The notes under the pieces are model-generated. The model worked only from the letters and a program-made list of their open reading frames with translations. It had not been told where the DNA came from and made no database searches. Shown one piece after another: positions 61,971 through 64,000 of a DNA stretch of 64,000 nt; the first letter of the stretch is position 1, and every line of letters starts with the position of its first letter. Source of the DNA: Hyphomicrobiales bacterium (GTDB lineage: Bacteria > Pseudomonadota > Alphaproteobacteria > Rhizobiales > Rhizobiaceae); contig UBXG01000014.1 of NCBI GenBank assembly GCA_900469475.1, positions 6,471-70,470 on the forward strand, read 5' to 3'. The translations under genes were made by a program, and so were the position numbers.

Positions 61971-62597
61971 ATGGCTGCCAACATCCGTTATCACGAAGGC
62001 GATATTTCCACTGAGGATGCCGCCCGCTACACCGGCGCCATTGCCATCGACACCGAAACTCTCGGGCTCGTTCCACGCCGTGACCGACTTTGCCTCGTGC
62101 AGCTTTCGCCCGGCGACGGCACGGCTGACATCATCCGCATTGCGGCTGGCCAGAAGCAGGCCCCCAATCTCGTCGCCATGCTGGCCGACCCGACGCATCA
62201 GAAGATCTTTCACTATGGTCGCTTCGACATCGCGGTGCTGTTTCACACCTTCGGCGTCACCACGACACCCGTCTTCTGTACCAAGATCGCCTCGCGCCTG
62301 TGCCGTACCTATACCGACCGTCATGGCCTGAAGGACAATCTCAAGGAAATGCTCGAGGTAGATATCTCCAAGGCGCAGCAATCGTCCGACTGGGCGGCGG
62401 AAACGCTGTCCCCGGCGCAGCTCGAATACGCCGCCTCCGACGTGCTTTATCTGCATGCGCTGCGCGAGAAGCTGACGCAACGCCTGCTGCGCGATGGCCG
62501 CATGGACTATGCGGATGACTGTTTCGCCTTCCTGCCGACGCGCGCCAAGCTCGACCTCCTTGGCTGGGAAGAGGCGGATATCTTCGCGCATAGCTGA
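61971..62597 (+). CDS. rnd: ribonuclease D-type 3'-5' exonuclease
   Basis: A 208-residue DEDD-family exonuclease: AIAIDTETLGLVPRRDRLCL (Asp-x-Glu), FHYGRFDIAVLFH with the second Asp, and YAASDVLYLHALREKL (third Asp with Tyr). Short version lacking the HRDC domain of E. coli RNase D, as common in Rhizobiaceae. It trims RNA 3' ends. GGAG before the ATG. Symbol rnd used by family. Confidence 0.87.
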   Translation: MAANIRYHEGDISTEDAARYTGAIAIDTETLGLVPRRDRLCLVQLSPGDGTADIIRIAAGQKQAPNLVAMLADPTHQKIFHYGRFDIAVLFHTFGVTTTPVFCTKIASRLCRTYTDRHGLKDNLKEMLEVDISKAQQSSDWAAETLSPAQLEYAASDVLYLHALREKLTQRLLRDGRMDYADDCFAFLPTRAKLDLLGWEEADIFAHS

Positions 62598-62834
62598 TTG
62601 CTTCGCTTGCAGCGCGAAATCCAGGGGCCAGTGTCGCGGAAGTGGCATTGGCCCTTTTATTTAGGGATCTGTTAAGGATTCGACTGCTATTTTGCAGATG
62701 ATCTCCAGTTCTGCGCGTTCGCGCCTCGTCAGTTCGGTCATCCGGCGCTAGGAAATCCACAGGCCGCATGAGCGGACCTCAATTGAACCTGCTTCCCGCT
62801 TCCATCGTCGTCTTGCCAGACAAAGGAGCATGTC
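62598..62834. other. intergenic stretch
   Basis: No gene or hairpin with U-tract is supported. It carries the ribosome site AAGGAG of the next gene at its right end. Confidence 0.3.
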
Positions 62835-64000
62835 ATGTTGCTTCCCGTTGGTGCCGTGTCCGCTGTGGGTGTGTCCGTTGAGAAGCCGATTGTCGCGACG
62901 GCCGAGACCTCCGGGCTTCAGACGACGGCAACGCCGCTCGCCGTTCTGTCGAGTACCGTCAATGCCAGCGTCGAGGGAAAGCTGAACATGCTGCTGGTCG
63001 CGGCCCGCGAACGCATGCTCGACAGCCTGCTTTCCGCGATCGATGCCGCCAGCAAGGTGGTCAATGTTTCCCGTGAGCCGGGCGAAAGCAATACCGCCTA
63101 TGCGCAACGTGTTGCCGCCGCAATCCGCAGCCTGACGCCGCCGCAACTCGCCGCCGCGCAGCAGCGAATGGATGCCCAGATGAGGACGCCGGTATCCTTG
63201 CCGCTTCTGGCAGCGGCATTGCAGGATCCGGAAAGCCCGCAGGCGGTGCAGCTGGCTCTTAGCCTGGAGCAGGCGTCGGTCACCGAGCCGGACGCCGTCC
63301 TGAAGGCGGTCGTCAATTCCTATGGGCAGAATGCCGGCAAGGTGGAAACGCCGGCTGCGCAGGGACCGACATCGGCTCCGCTGCAGAAGGTGGCCGATCT
63401 GGCCGCCCAGGCGACGGTACTTGCAGCTGCCGCAGAAGAACCGGCCTCCGCTATGCGGACCCCTACGCCTGCGCCGGCCACACCACCGCCGGCTCAGCCT
63501 GCTGCACAGCCGGCACCTGCGGCGCAGCCGACGCCACAATCGGGCATTCCCGTACAATCTCAATCCGCGCCGGCTGCTGCCCAGACGGCTCAAACACAGA
63601 CGGTTGCGCAAAACGCTACTGTCGCCGCCCCGCAAGCCGCGCCTGCCAGTAGCGCTGCCGCTGCCCCTGCGGCCGTCATTGCCCAGCCTTCCGAGCTCGC
63701 TTCTCTTGTCGATGATTTGACCGCGAGCGTACTGCTGACGGCGATCGCCACCGAAGCCGAACTACCGACCGAAGTCGCGCTGATCCGGTCGCCGCTAGCG
63801 CCGCTGCCGGTGCCGCGCGATATCCAGCAGATAGAAGCCGACATCAAACAGGGCTTGCAGGTCGTCATTAGCGCGCCCGCGATGGCGACCAGTTCCGATC
63901 TTCTTCAGATCATCAACAATCCTTCCTCTTCCGTCGAGAAGATCATCGCTCAGGCACTGACTGGCAATGCTGCCGCGCAAGCCTCATCCGCGCAGCCGCC
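62835..64000 (+). CDS. Ala/Pro/Gln-rich protein, partial at right edge
   Basis: An open frame of 388 codons that has no stop before the window ends. AAGGAG 6 nt before the ATG fixes the start. N-terminal ~180 residues are helical (LAAAQQRMDAQMRTPVSLP); about 210-300 is a low-complexity Ala/Pro/Gln region; helical residues follow. The build, a long disordered Ala/Pro/Gln linker between ordered ends, resembles FliK/YlqG-like proteins, but I cannot show it. No signal peptide. Confidence 0.6.
   Translation, partial: MLLPVGAVSAVGVSVEKPIVATAETSGLQTTATPLAVLSSTVNASVEGKLNMLLVAARERMLDSLLSAIDAASKVVNVSREPGESNTAYAQRVAAAIRSLTPPQLAAAQQRMDAQMRTPVSLPLLAAALQDPESPQAVQLALSLEQASVTEPDAVLKAVVNSYGQNAGKVETPAAQGPTSAPLQKVADLAAQATVLAAAAEEPASAMRTPTPAPATPPPAQPAAQPAPAAQPTPQSGIPVQSQSAPAAAQTAQTQTVAQNATVAAPQAAPASSAAAAPAAVIAQPSELASLVDDLTASVLLTAIATEAELPTEVALIRSPLAPLPVPRDIQQIEADIKQGLQVVISAPAMATSSDLLQIINNPSSSVEKIIAQALTGNAAAQASSAQP

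Noticed and set aside
62748..63635. Leftward frame with Arg/Gly/Leu-rich content
   Set aside because: It lies opposite the open plus-strand frame starting at 62835, which has a ribosome site; the antisense product has a typical shadow composition.
1..64000. tRNA, rRNA, CRISPR array, insertion sequence or prophage signs
   Set aside because: Looked for cloverleaf tails, repeat-spacer periodicity, transposase motifs and phage gene order; none was found by eye.

Overview
The window looks like a piece of a Rhizobium-type alphaproteobacterial replicon. Evidence: GC-rich coding with dense gene packing, many AraC, LysR, ROK and FixJ-type regulators, two sugar ABC operons with divergent regulators, and two copies of a long palindromic intergenic repeat that resembles the RIME class of rhizobial repeats. 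No rRNA, tRNA, CRISPR array, insertion sequence or prophage gene was recognised.

Layout. 0.4-3 kb: an isochorismatase-family hydrolase divergent from a CPA1 Na+/H+ antiporter. 3-14.4 kb: a tandem AraC pair followed by a same-strand run (second isochorismatase-family hydrolase, esterase-like alpha/beta hydrolase, XapX protein, amidohydrolase with a Cys/His-rich tail, DoxX, exported VOC protein, AlgE-like porin, perhydrolase-like protein with a Tat-like leader, DUF1275, small hypothetical), probably an undescribed catabolic or detoxification island. 14.7-17.8 kb: MscS channel with a cNMP-binding domain, then a tiny ORF coupled to an MFS exporter. 18-25.3 kb: cytochrome c / 2Fe-2S / molybdopterin oxidoreductase genes linked by 4-nt overlaps, a LysR regulator, an MFS transporter and a flavin monooxygenase. 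25.4-25.55 kb: a strong minus-strand sRNA candidate. 25.8-34 kb: DUF2188, MBL-fold hydrolase, five regulators or signalling proteins, and an alpha/beta hydrolase that has lost its nucleophilic serine and overlaps a histidine kinase gene. 34.3-37.3 kb: small secreted repeat protein, frameshifted sterol-desaturase-like gene, lipoprotein, outer-membrane barrel.

37.6-64 kb: MFS; a six-gene minus-strand ABC / SIS / PfkB-kinase operon with a divergent ROK regulator; a DNA alkyltransferase; a second ABC operon ending in a Gfo/Idh/MocA-aldo/keto reductase fusion with a divergent AraC regulator; a CopD-like protein; a metallophosphoesterase; gabD-gabT with a divergent MerR-XRE-cupin regulator and two palindromes between them; RNase D; and an Ala/Pro/Gln-rich protein that runs off the right edge.

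The most unusual points are the Ser-to-Ala hydrolase coupled to a two-component system, the C/U-loop sRNA candidate, the duplicated AraC tandem pairs, the MerR-XRE-cupin regulator with two palindromes, and the perhydrolase whose leader seems to have been spliced in front of an intact ribosome-binding site. All functions are assigned by reading motifs; no database search was run.
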